A stretch of DNA of 64,000 nucleotides from Verticillium longisporum (Eukaryota > Ascomycota > Sordariomycetes > Glomerellales > Plectosphaerellaceae), in NCBI GenBank assembly GCA_019188255.1, contig JAETXT010000004.1:1302001-1366000 (forward strand), given 5' to 3'. Numbering within the stretch: position 1 is the stretch's first letter; each line of letters starts with the position of its first letter. This document shows positions 41,266-52,605 of this stretch, in pieces. The position numbers and the translations under genes were made by a program. Below the pieces are notes generated by a model that ran no database searches, was not told the DNA's origin, and saw nothing but the letters and a program-made list of their open reading frames with translations.

Positions 41266-44200
41266 TTATTATATTAATTATTTATATATATAGAATAACT
41301 TAAAGGGTTAAAATATATCCTTCTATTTAACGATAATATAAATAAAGAAAGTATTTAAGTAAATATTATTACTCGATCTTTTATTTAAAGCTATATATTT
41401 AATATAGATTTTAAGGAATTTATAAAGATAATAATCGAAGATAAAGCTAAAGCCTATATTATTTATATTATTTAAATAATAATTATAATATTTAATATAA
41501 TAATTCCTATTATTAATAAGCCCTCTCTTAATAATAAATAAATTTAAGTATTTCTTTTAGAATTTATAGAATTTAAAGATATATTCCCTAAAGATTTAGC
41601 GAAAGAATTATTAATATTAAAAGATATAGAATATTTAATAGATTTAAAAGAAAAAGCTAAACCTCTTTATAAGCTAATCTATTTATTATCCTAGAGGTAA
41701 TTAGAAGAACTCTATTATTATATATTAGAAAGGGAAGCTATAAAGAGAATTAAGAAATCTATTAATTTTATAGGGGCTTTAGTATTATTTATACTAAAGA
41801 AGGATAAGAGTTTATACCTTTATATCGATTATTAAAGTTTAAATATAATTATTATAAAGAATTAATACTTTCTCCTTTTAATAAACGAACTTTTAGATTA
41901 TTTAATCGAGGTAAAATATTTCTTTAAAATAAATATCTAGGATATTTATTATTAGATTTATATTAAAGAGAATAATTAATAGAAAACTATATTCTAAATT
42001 TAATATAAATATTATAAATATATTATAATATTATTTAAGCTTATAAATACTCTTATTATATTTTAAGTATATATTTATTAAGTATTTACTAAATTATTAA
42101 ACGATTTCTATATTATTTATTTAAATAATATCTTAATTTATTTAAGAATAAAGGAGGAGTATATAGTTTATTTCTAATAAATCCTTAAGAGATTTCGAGA
42201 TTTTAAGCTTTTTATAAAATAATTAAAATACTTATTCTATTAAGATAAAGTAGAATTCCTTAAGTTTATTATCTTTAAGGAAAATATAGTTATAAATTTA
42301 AATTATTTTTAAATAATTATTAATTAATAACCCCCTGAATCCTTTAAAGATATATAAATATTCCTAAGATTCGCTAACTTCTATTAATAATTTATTAAAG
42401 GATATTCTAAGATAATAGTACTTTTATTAATATTATTAAAAGGAAGTATTATAAGGGTTAAGAAGGGATTATTTAAATAGCTATTAGAAATATAGAAAGC
42501 GTTTAAAGTATTAAAGCTTATTTTTATTATTACTATAATCTTATAATATTAGGATTATATACTCGAAAATTAAATCGAGATTAATATATTAAACGATACT
42601 ATTTTAAGGATCTTTAATTAAAAATATAAGAATAATTAGAGATTTATTATTTATTATTTATAAAAGCTTTTATTAATAGAATAGCGATAGGGGATTAAGT
42701 AATAAGAATTATTTATAATAATAGAAAGCCTAGAATATTAATATTATTACTTTAAAAGTATAAATTAAGTTTTATAATATTAATTAATTATTAAGCCTTT
42801 AAGGGTATTACATAAGCCCTAGCTAGAGACCTTTAAAGAAGGTTTATATAATAAATATATTAATTATCGTCTTTTAATTTCGAAATTTAATATTAATTTA
42901 AGGTTATAAACCTAATTAATAATCTCTTAAGATAATTAGATTATATAAGAGAATAAGTATTAATAAGTAATATATTCCTTATATTATCTAAATAACTATA
43001 TTAATAGAAGACCTAGCTATAGATATTAAATAAATTATTATAAAGATAAAGCTAAAGGATGCTCTAAATAGAGCATATATCTAGGCTATCTTAGTAATAC
43101 TATAAAGATAGAAGCCTATCCCTATATTAAGAAGATAATATAGCTTTAAGGAAAAAGGGCTTTTATATTATAAATAAAAAATAATATATATTTATATTAT
43201 TATAATAAGTAAAATAAAGAGGAAAGCTTCTTTATAATCTCGAAATTAAGAAATTAAAGCTAGAAAGTTAATAATAATTTACTAAAAAACAGGAAAAAGG
43301 TTTAAAGAATTAATAAAGTCTAGGATTATTATTCTAAATTAATATATTTTATATTCTATTATAAAAGAGCTTATAAAGGACGAAATTATATTAAGGCTTA
43401 CCTTGATTCTAGAATTTAAGGATTTAATTAAAGGATTATAAGCTATTAATTTAAAATATTGTTTTTAGAAAGAGAATATAAATTAATAAATTAAAAGAAA
43501 GGAAAATTATATTATAAATAATTAAAATACCCTCCTCTTTAAAGGATAATTAATTATCCTTATATAAAGAATACTCTATAAAGAGCTATTTAAATAATAT
43601 TATAATAACCCTTAAATAGGATATGTAAAAATAAATAAGACTTTTAAATTATTAATAAAGAAGCTCTATTAAGAAAATATATTTATTAATATCTATTATT
43701 TCATTATTAAATACTTAATATATTAAAAGATTTAAATACTTTAATATAAATTATATAGGAAATTATAATTATTATTATTCTTATTTTATCTTTTCTAAGA
43801 AATATTTTTAAATTTTATTATAAGCTTAAGCCTTATATTTAAAAGATAATAGCTTAAAGTATACTTCTATCCTTATAGTTATAGATTATTTTATAAAAGC
43901 TATTTAGTTCTTCATTTTATATAAAATATTAATAATTATTAGCTTAAATACGATTCTCTATAAGGAAATAGAGTATAAGTTTAGGAGCTTAGAGGGTATA
44001 ATAAATAATAGAGATAAACTCCTTATAAGTAAATTCTAGGAGGAATTCTATTAAGAGAGAGCGATTTAGCGCTACTTCTCTATTACTTATTACCCTTAAA
44101 TAAATAGATGGATAGAGAGAATTTATTAAATATTAGAAAAATACTTTTATTATATTAATAATTAAGTATTAAAGGAATAGCTATATTATTTAAAAGAAGT

Positions 44201-46259
44201 AGAATTCTTATATAATAATAATATATATAATATTATTAGTATTTTATTATTTAAAGCTTTATATAAATATTATCCTAGAATAATTAATTATATAACCCTA
44301 AGATAGGATATAAAAGTCTAAAAAGTAAAAGAGAAGATTAAAAAGATTATAATTATTTATTAAATTATTAATAAAAATTAATAATATATAATATATATTT
44401 AAGCCCTCTATTATAATAAAAAGTATATATTAAAAACCTTTATATTAAGGATATTATAAGACTTTTTATTAAAAACTTTTAATTTAAAGCGGATTAGAAG
44501 CTAATATTATAATATATTTAAATCTAGATTATAGAATACGTAAATAAATAAACTTATTATATAATATTTCTTAAGATTTATTCTAAAATATATAATATCT
44601 TCTTTATTTTTTCCTTAAAATTATAATATAATTATTAAATTAGTATTAAATAATTAGCTTACCTCCTTATATTAGAGGATAAATAGGATAAATAGGAAAC
44701 CGAAGATATTATATTCTATAAAGAGGATTAAAGTAAAGGTTCTATTTAGTAAAATAGGCTAAATAATTAATAGAATATAATATTTAAGAACTTAAAAGCT
44801 ATTTTAAAAATATAATATAAATTTTAAAAAGGTATTAGAAGTATTAAAAATATAAATATAAATAATAAAACGGGTACCTAAATTCTTAAATTAATTATTA
44901 ATATTTTATTATATAAAGAAAATAAGAAAATAAAAATAGAATTCTAATATTAAGCTTTAATAAATATTATTAATTTATTAATTAAGTAATATAATAGCGT
45001 TTTATAATTATTATTATTAATATATTAATTCCCCTTTATCCTTCTTTAAATAAAAAGAAAAACTATTCTAAATTATCTATTTTATTTAAGCCTTTAATAA
45101 TTAATTTATTAATATTATCTTTAATATTTCTATTATAATTCTCTTTATTATTATTAATAATTTATATAGTTTTCTAAAAAATTAATTAAATTATCTTCTC
45201 TAAATAATTAAGGGCTAGAGCTAGAGCGGAGTATTTAATTAACCCCTTTAAAGTAATAATACCTTTAAAGGCTAGAGTTTAAGCTATTAATATATCCTTT
45301 TAAGCTTCTAAATTATTAATAATATAATATAATTCCTATTAAGCTTTATAGATATAAGCTTTAGCTTTAATAACCTTTTTTTCCTTAATAATTATAAATT
45401 TAATAACTTTCTCTACTATTTTCTATTTATTTATTTCCTTTTTCTTTATAATTATAGCCTCCTTCTTAATAATAATACTCTCTTTCTTATCTATAATAAA
45501 GGCTATAATAACTTTAATATTCTTCGAGATATAGGATAATAATTAGCTAATAAAGGTATAGCTTAAATAATATATATTTTAAAGATATAAATAAATAGGA
45601 TTATTATTATTAAAAGTATCCTCTAATGAATCGATAAGCTTAAGGTTAATAGGAATATTAAAGCGATTATAGATTAGCTTAATTATATCCTTACTATTAA
45701 GAGAATAATTATATAGATTAATATATAAATAGAAGAAAATAAATTTAAGAGTATTAGCCTTTTAATAATATATAATATATCTAAGCTAATAAATAATAAT
45801 AGCTTCCTCTAAAGCCTTATAATTTAAAGGCTAGATTTATTAAAGAAAACTTAATTAATAAAAGGATATAAAATAAACGATTAAGGAATTTATAGATTAG
45901 CGAAGTTATAGAGATAATAATAAATATATAGAAAATATCTTAGCGAATCTATATTATATAATTAATAAAGAGAAACCTAAGAATATAAATATAATTTATA
46001 ATATTATAGAAATAATTATTATTAATTAAATTAATAATAATCCTTAATATCTTTTTAAAATATTTTATTATTTTAATAAAATAAGAGAAATAATAAATAT
46101 ATTATTTAGAAGAATAATTATATAAAATTATATTCTTAATAATATTTACTTAATAAATAACTTTTTATTAAATAAATTAAACGATTTTATAAAAAGGCTT
46201 AAAGATCTATAATTATTAGCTAATATAGTTAAATAATTTAATAAATTTTAAAAAAGATA

Positions 46260-46305
46260 ACGTAATCCACAAGCGAGTGGTTCACCCATGCGAGTGGTTC
46301 ACTTC
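46260..46305 (+). repeat. Left terminal inverted repeat of the Fot1-like element
   Basis: This 46-bp repeat starts acgtaatccacaa. It contains the 13-mer gcgagtggttcac twice, 17 bp apart (repeat positions 14-26 and 31-43), separated by ccat. The doubled 13-mer is a likely pair of transposase binding sites. Confidence 0.92.
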
Positions 46306-46366
46306 ACCCCGACCCGACAAACATTCCGAGGAAAACCTCAACCCAAACGCCGTAAATCAATTAAAA

Positions 46367-48020
46367 TCACTCCTCCTCGTCTTTTGCAGACGATGAGATA
46401 GCTACCTGACAAGTTCTCGCGTTGTGGCCGGTCTTCCCGCATACGCTACAGCATCGTTTCTTCGGCTGGGACCACGACGCGGGACCCGGGTTCTGCAGCG
46501 TTTCCTCTTTTATCTGGATATCTACTTCCTTCTGAGCAATCTTGTCCTGTCCCTCGCCTACAGCCATGCTTCCTCCTTCCCGGAGACGTAGCTTTTTGGC
46601 CCTCCGGCGTCGGCTTAGTGTAGCATTTTCCTCTCGAAGGATCATAACCTCTGACTTCAAAAGAGCGATCTGGTGCATAACACCCCGCGTCCCCTTCGCA
46701 AGATAGTCAACAGCATCTAAAATTGACGTTGGGGAGCTTCCCTGGTGGCGTGAGATTCGCCCTTTGATGAAGTCAGTCTGGGAACCTGCCTCGAGCAGGT
46801 TAGTGGGCGTCTTAGAGACCCAAGAATCACGCTCCCCGTGGGACGTCCCCGGAGGCGTCGTCGTCCTCAACCTCACATCCAGCTTTGACAGGACTGTTTC
46901 CGGGTTATGGGGGACAAGCCCCGCTCCTCGAAAGCCTCCCTGGATGTTTTTCTGTCATTGCTTGCTGAAATGCAGCCGAAAACGCCGGGAAGAAGTCCTC
47001 TTTGCTGATGTGCGTTGTACCCGCCCTCATCCTATCCTCGATTTGCCGACCGTATGCTTTCTTTAGTGGGCCAAAACACCCAACATCGAGAGGCTGGAGT
47101 AGATGTGACGAATGAGGAGGCATACAGAGTGTGATGATGTTGTTCTCCTTGCAGTAGAGTTCGAAGTCGACCGAGTGGTGACTTTCGTGGCCATCCAGGA
47201 TCAGTAGGCGATAACCGCCCGAAGTACGGGACTTTGTATGCCTGTCAAAATGCCGAATCCATTCCAGACCAATATCATTCGTCGTCCAGCCGTTTGGAGA
47301 TGTTGCGATTCTCCAGTCGCGAGAAATCGCGTCGTCCTGGTACCAGCTCGAGAGGTGGTACTTGCCCGAAACCACGATGAACGGCGGGACGGAGAAACCC
47401 AACGCGCCAACGCCCTGGATCACCGTAACCCATTCCCGGTTGCCTGGCTGCCTCATCTTCACATTGGACCGTCTTTCCGAACTGGTCACGACCATTCCGT
47501 TGGCGATAACGCCCATCTGGAAGCCGGTCTCGTCAAAGTTGTACATGTCAGCCTCTTGGATGCCGTACTTGGCGATCATGTTATGCACGAGGCGGAACCA
47601 CGCGTTTATCGCGTCCGGATCTTCGCATTGGGCCCTCTTGTAGTCGTACTTGCGAAAGAAACGCGTCCGGAGCTCTGGTTGCCGTTTGACGAAGTTTGCG
47701 GCCCAGTTCTTCCCGACGCGTGGCGCGTCACGGTCGGCAAGCAGGCGATTCGCCATATCTCCGACCTCACCCAACCGGGGAGGGTAAGATCGCGCATCTA
47801 GGTCAAGGATATATTCGACAATAGTTTTCTCTTCTAGTACTGTTAATTTGGCAGAATTGGGCGGGCTTTCGCGTCGGGAGGGTTTGCCCTTCTGGCGTCG
47901 GAGGAGCGTCGTTAAGGGGACGGTGTAGATCCTCGCAGCACTCCGGGCGCTTAGGTTCGGGTCATTGTCCATAGCTTGGATAGCAAGGAATAATTGACCT
48001 TCTTTTGAAAGAGTCTCCAT
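46367..48020 (-). pseudogene. Fot1/pogo-family DD35D transposase, broken by one frameshift
   Basis: The ATG is at 48018-48020. The first 371-codon frame holds an N-terminal helix-turn-helix (~residues 6-50), a CENP-B-type DNA-binding part (~55-125, with GKNWAANFVKR), and the catalytic triad: D163 in YNFDETGFQMG, D276 in LLILDGHESH and D312 in LLQPLDVGCF. The spacing from D276 to D312 is 35 residues, the DD35D of Fot1. At the A5 run 46947-46951 the frame breaks: the conserved continuation (NIQGGFRGAGLVPHNPE) lies in another frame and stays open to the TGA at 46367-46369. That tail ends in a zinc knuckle, CSVCGKTGHNARTC, then an acidic end. The total would be ~550 residues, the usual length. 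The frameshift is either real inactivation or a homopolymer error. No RIP-type stop codons are seen. Confidence 0.9.
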
Positions 48021-48072
48021 CGCGGGCGGAGGTGGAATCTGTAGAATTCAGGTGTAGGTCGTGGGCCCGGGC

Positions 48073-48118
48073 GAAGTGAACCACTCGCTTGGGTGAACCA
48101 CTCGCTTGTGGATTACGT
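48073..48118 (-). repeat. Right terminal inverted repeat of the Fot1-like element
   Basis: This is the reverse complement of the left repeat with a single difference (A for T at repeat position 30). It is followed by the TA duplication at 48119-48120. Confidence 0.92.
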
Positions 48119-48725
48119 TAAACGTTTTTATTAAATTTATATATAATGAATTTAATATTATAATATCTAGCTATATATTTATTATCTAGCTAGGAAGCGA
48201 GCTTATTAAAATAATACTTATAAAAAGAATTATTAGCTTTAATATTAAAGAAGTAGCGATTATATATTTAAATAAGCTAAGGATTATATAAATATATTTT
48301 ATTAAAATAGAGAATAATATCTAATATAATAAAGATTAAATAAAATAATTAAAATAATTATAGATAAATATAGGATTAAATAAATAATATAAAGATATAA
48401 TAATTATAATAATATTAATTATAAGAAAGAAGGTAAGGATAGCGAAATTTAAGAGGATTATAAATATAATAGAAAGCATTTTATAAAATAAATATAATAA
48501 ATTATTATTTATAAATTAATAATAAAAGCTATTCTATATTATTATTTATTTCTAAGCTATTATTAATATTATTATTATTATAGTTTCTATAATATATTTA
48601 ATTTAGCTTTATATTATAATTATATTAAAGGATAAAGCTTTATAAATAATAGATATTAAAGTAAAAAGATATATTAATAAAAGTATTATAACTTCTAAAT
48701 ACTAGACCTCTAAGAGGGGAGGTAA

Positions 48726-48922
48726 TATAAGGAGTTAGATATTAGGAACTTAACCTTTATTCGTATTATTATAGATACTTTAGCGATAAGCCTAAATTTA
48801 AAAGGAGAAATTAAGGCTTTACTTAATAGCCTCGATAAGTTAAAATTAATATAATAGCTTACCGATTATTCGCTAATCTAATTACTTTCCCTAATCTAGA
48901 CCCTTAGCTTAATACCTTTATA
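48726..48922 (+). repeat. gypsy LTR, 3' LTR of copy F
   Basis: This 197-bp LTR carries gatactt near 48774 and gatattagg near 48739, the fully decayed TA states of sites that are CG elsewhere. The polypurine tract gaggggaggtaa precedes it. Confidence 0.88.
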
Positions 48923-50979
48923 TTTAGCTTATTTATTATTAGGAGAGGGCTTATTAATAATAGGAATTATTATATTAAATATTATAATTATTATTTATAT
49001 AATATAAGCTATATAGGCTTTAGCTTTATATTCGATTATTATCTTTATAAATTCTTTAAAGTCTATATTAAATATATAGCTTTAAGTAAAAAATTAAATA
49101 ATAATATCTATTTAGATATTTTCCTTATTTATATTATTATTAAATAGAAAGATATACTTTAACCCTTTAAATTATTCTATATATATAAATAATTAATATA
49201 ATAATTAAAATCGATTTTATAGATCTAATAAATAGAATAAAAAGGCGAATAATATATAATTATTTATTATTTATTTATTAAATATTTATAATTTAAGAAC
49301 TTCTATATTTTCTATTTTTTATAGCTTTAATAATTAAATAAGGGTAAGATTAATAATATTTATAATAATATTAATATCTTAATTAATAGAGAATCTAATT
49401 TCCTTACCCTATTAGATAATAATTCCTAATATTTTTATAATTTTCTTAATATTTATTTCTAGTATAATACTCTTTAAGTTAAAATTTATATTAAATTGTT
49501 TTCTAGGAGTTCTATTATTTAGATACTTTTAAACTTAAATAATTAAATATTAATAATTATAGCTTTTAGCTTTTATAGTTTAGGCTAAATATAATTCTAT
49601 ATTTAATATTTTAGCTTCTTATACTAGAAATATATATTAAATAGTATTATAGGGATAGTATTTCGATTATTTAATAATATTTTTATAAAATAAAGGTCTA
49701 GGTTTCTTATTTATTTTAATATAATACTTCTATTATAATAAGAAGAATGATTTTACTTTATTAGCGATTAGTCCTATAAAGCTTCTCTCTTTAGGGCCCT
49801 ATATTTAAAAGTAATATTATAAAGTTCGCTTTAAATTATTTAAGAATAAACTTATTTCTTATTTTCTTATAATTTATTCTGTAATTTATTAATATCTTAT
49901 ATTTATTAAGCTTTATATATAATTATTTTAATATCTTTAATAAGAATATAGGATTTTATTAATTTATTTTATATAAAATAAAGGAATTATTAGAAATACT
50001 TAAAAATATATTCTTTATTTTAATCTATATTTTTATTAAGTAATTTATAGATATTCTTTTAATACTTAAAAAAATAAAAAAAGAGATATCTTTATTTCCT
50101 TAAAAGTAGAAGGAATATAATTATTCTTAATAAACTAAGTTTTATAAATCCTTTAATAAATATTCCTATTATATAAAGCTTTAGAAGTATTCTTAATAAA
50201 TATTTATATTATATATATTAAAGTCTTTTTCATAAATCGTTTTAAGATTCTAAGTATAATTTTATTATATTATTTATAAAATATAAATAAACTTTATTAT
50301 TAACTATTCTATAATTTAAGCTATATTTATATTAAATTAGAAAATATTCTTAGCTTTAATTATAATAAGCTAATTATCGATTTAATTAATAATAATATTT
50401 TATTTAAATATTTTATAATTATAAATAAATAATTTATTATAATTCTTTATAATAAAAGTATATTTAATAAAACGTTAAATTAAAAGGTTATTTTTATATC
50501 TTTATTTATAGAATTTATAAATTAAAGCTTAAAGTATTTATATTTATAATTTAGCTTAAATTATTAATTTATTAATATTTCGATAATAATTTTCTAAAGA
50601 AGATCTAGGTTTTAGAATAATCTTCCTATTATAGCTATTTTTTAATAATTTTAATAATATTTTTATTAATTTATTTTTAGAATAATATTTATTATAATAG
50701 ATAATTCGCTTTTAAGTTCTAATATACCTTAATTAATCTATTATTTAGCTTAATCTAATTATAAATTATAGAAATTAAAGAATATAAAGGTATTAAGCTA
50801 AGGGCCTAGATTAAGGAAAGTAATTAGATTAATAAATAATTAGTAAATTATTATATTAACTTTAATTTATCGAGGCTATTAAGTATAGCCTCGATTTCTC
50901 CTTTTAATTTTAGTCTTATTAATAAAGTATCTACGATAATATAAATAGGGGTTAGGTTCCTAATATCTAATTCCTTATA
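48923..50979 (-). mobile_element. Ty3/gypsy copy G, partial (5' part of pol, gag, 5' LTR)
   Basis: It begins immediately after the LTR of copy F at a point matching about 16970 of copy D read in reverse. It continues through gag to the 5' LTR at 50783-50979. The RT, integrase, antisense region and 3' LTR are absent. It is heavily RIP-mutated. Confidence 0.8.
50783..50979 (-). repeat. gypsy LTR, 5' LTR of copy G
   Basis: This 197-bp LTR has the gag side on its left. The next sequence (50980 on) is the interior of another, opposite-facing copy. Confidence 0.88.
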
Positions 50980-52409
50980 TTAATAAGTTTAAGGTTAATT
51001 AAGATATTAAAGTAATTATAGATTAGCTTAATCGTATCTTTACTATTAAAGGGCTAATTATATAGATTAATATATAAATAGAAAAGGGTAAGTTCTAGAG
51101 TATTAGTTTCTTAATAATATATAATATATCTAAGCTAATAAATAATAATAGCTTCCTCTAGGGCTTTATAACCTAGAGGCTTAACTTATTAAAGAAGACT
51201 TAATTAATAAAATGATATAAAATAAATAATTAAAGATTTTATGAATTAATAAAATTATAAAAATAATAATAAATATATAAAGGATACTTTATTAAATATA
51301 TATTATATAATTAATAAAAGGAAACCTAAGAATATAAATATAATTTATTATATTATAGAAATAATTATTATTAATAAAATTAATAATAATCTCTAATACT
51401 TTCTTAAAATATTTTATTATTTTAATAAAATATAAGAAATAATAAATATATTATTTAGAAGAATAATTATATAAAATTATACCTTTAATAGTATTTATTT
51501 AGTAAATAACCTTTTATTAAGTAAATTAAACAATTTTATAAAAGGGTTTAAAGATCTATAATTATTAATTAATATAGCTAAGGCATTTAATAAATTTATA
51601 AAAAGTAAACACTTTTATTAAATTTATATATAATATATTTAATATTAGAACGTCTAACTATATATTTAATATCTAATTAAGAAATAAGCTTATTAAAGTA
51701 ATATTTATAAAAAAGATTATTAACTTTAATATTAAAGAGCTAATAATTATATATTTAAATAAATTAAAAGTTATATAAATTTATTTTATTAAAATAAAGA
51801 ATAATATTTAATATATTAATAATTAAATAAGATTATTAAAATAATTAAAGAGAAATATAAGATTAAGTAAATAATATAAGAATATAATAATTATAATAAT
51901 ATTAATTATTAAAAAGAAATTAAGAATAATAAGATTTAAGAGAATTATAAATATAATAAAAAGAATTTTATAAAATAAATATAATAAATTATTATTTATA
52001 AATAAATAATAAAAGCTATTTTATATTATTATTTACTTTTTAGCTATTATTAATACTATTATTATTATAATTTTAATAATATATTTAACCTAGCTTTATA
52101 TTATAATTACGCTAAAGGATAACGTTTTATAAACTATATAAACTAAAGTAATAAAATATATTAATAAAAGTATTACGAGTTCTAAGGACTAGACCTCTAG
52201 GAGGGGAGGTAATATAAGGAGTTAGATATTAGGAATCTAACCCCTATTTATATTATTATAAATATTTTAATAATAAGCCTAAATTTAAAAGGAGAAGTTA
52301 AGGCTATACTCGATAGCCTTAATAAGTTAAAATAAATATAATAGCTTACTGATTATTCGCTAATCTAGTTACTTTCCTTAATCTAGGCCCTTAGCCTTAT
52401 ACCTTTATA
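50980..52409 (+). mobile_element. Ty3/gypsy copy H, 3' fragment
   Basis: It matches copy D from about 21065 to the end of the 3' LTR (52213-52409), including the polypurine tract. Everything upstream is missing. This fragment forms the right edge of the AT-rich block. The LTR end at 52409 is followed at once by GC-normal DNA (gatatattcaacctagg). Confidence 0.82.
52213..52409 (+). repeat. gypsy LTR, 3' LTR of copy H, at the heterochromatin edge
   Basis: This 197-bp LTR is among the most decayed copies (aatatttta near 52260 where copy D has gacgcttca). It marks the base-composition boundary. Confidence 0.88.
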
Positions 52410-52605
52410 GATATATTCAACCTAGGCTGGCTTTCTCCCCTTGGATGAGGAATACGGTCACCATTCAGTTATCCTCCGTTTCCGAACGATGGCGATGGAG
52501 ATCGACGTCGACTGCGGGGGAAGATTAAATGGCGGAACCCTCCCAAATCGTGTCACAGGTAGCTAAGACATCCAAAGCTCCCAGATCCTCGGGACAAGTG
52601 TTATC

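Larger units (their letters stand above)
46260..48118 (-). mobile_element. Fot1/pogo-like DNA transposon, 1859 bp, not RIP-mutated
   Basis: The element has 46-bp terminal inverted repeats (45 of 46 identical) and is bounded by TA on both sides (46258-46259 and 48119-48120). This is the TA duplication of the Tc1/mariner superfamily. Removing it rejoins copy F: ...aaaaaagata followed by aacgtttttatt matches ataagataaacgctttta of copy D near 21678. It encodes a DD35D transposase on the minus strand. Its base composition and codon use are normal, with abundant CA and TG, in contrast to the saturated surroundings. It therefore arrived after the last effective RIP, or escaped RIP as a single copy. 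The size fits Fot1 elements (~1.9 kb). Confidence 0.93.
41266..48922 (+). mobile_element. Ty3/gypsy copy F, 5'-truncated and interrupted by a Fot1-like transposon
   Basis: It starts directly after the 3' LTR of copy E, at a point matching about 16690 of copy D (upstream of RT). It continues through RT, integrase and the antisense-ORF region to a 3' LTR at 48726-48922. It is split at 46259 by a GC-rich DNA transposon. The 5' LTR and gag are missing. It is among the most decayed copies: many sites that are CG in D are TA here. Confidence 0.8.

Noticed and set aside
1..46000. AT-rich block as inserted mitochondrial DNA
   Set aside because: LTR pairs, target duplications, polypurine tracts and readable gypsy and copia motifs show decayed nuclear retrotransposons.
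46764..47801. Plus-strand frames opposite the transposase
   Set aside because: They are shadows of the minus-strand transposase and have no conserved motifs.
1..52409. Calling the block a centromere
   Set aside because: RIPed nested retrotransposons fit a centromere in some fungi, but pericentric, subtelomeric or interstitial heterochromatin would look the same, and no CenH3 information can be read from sequence.
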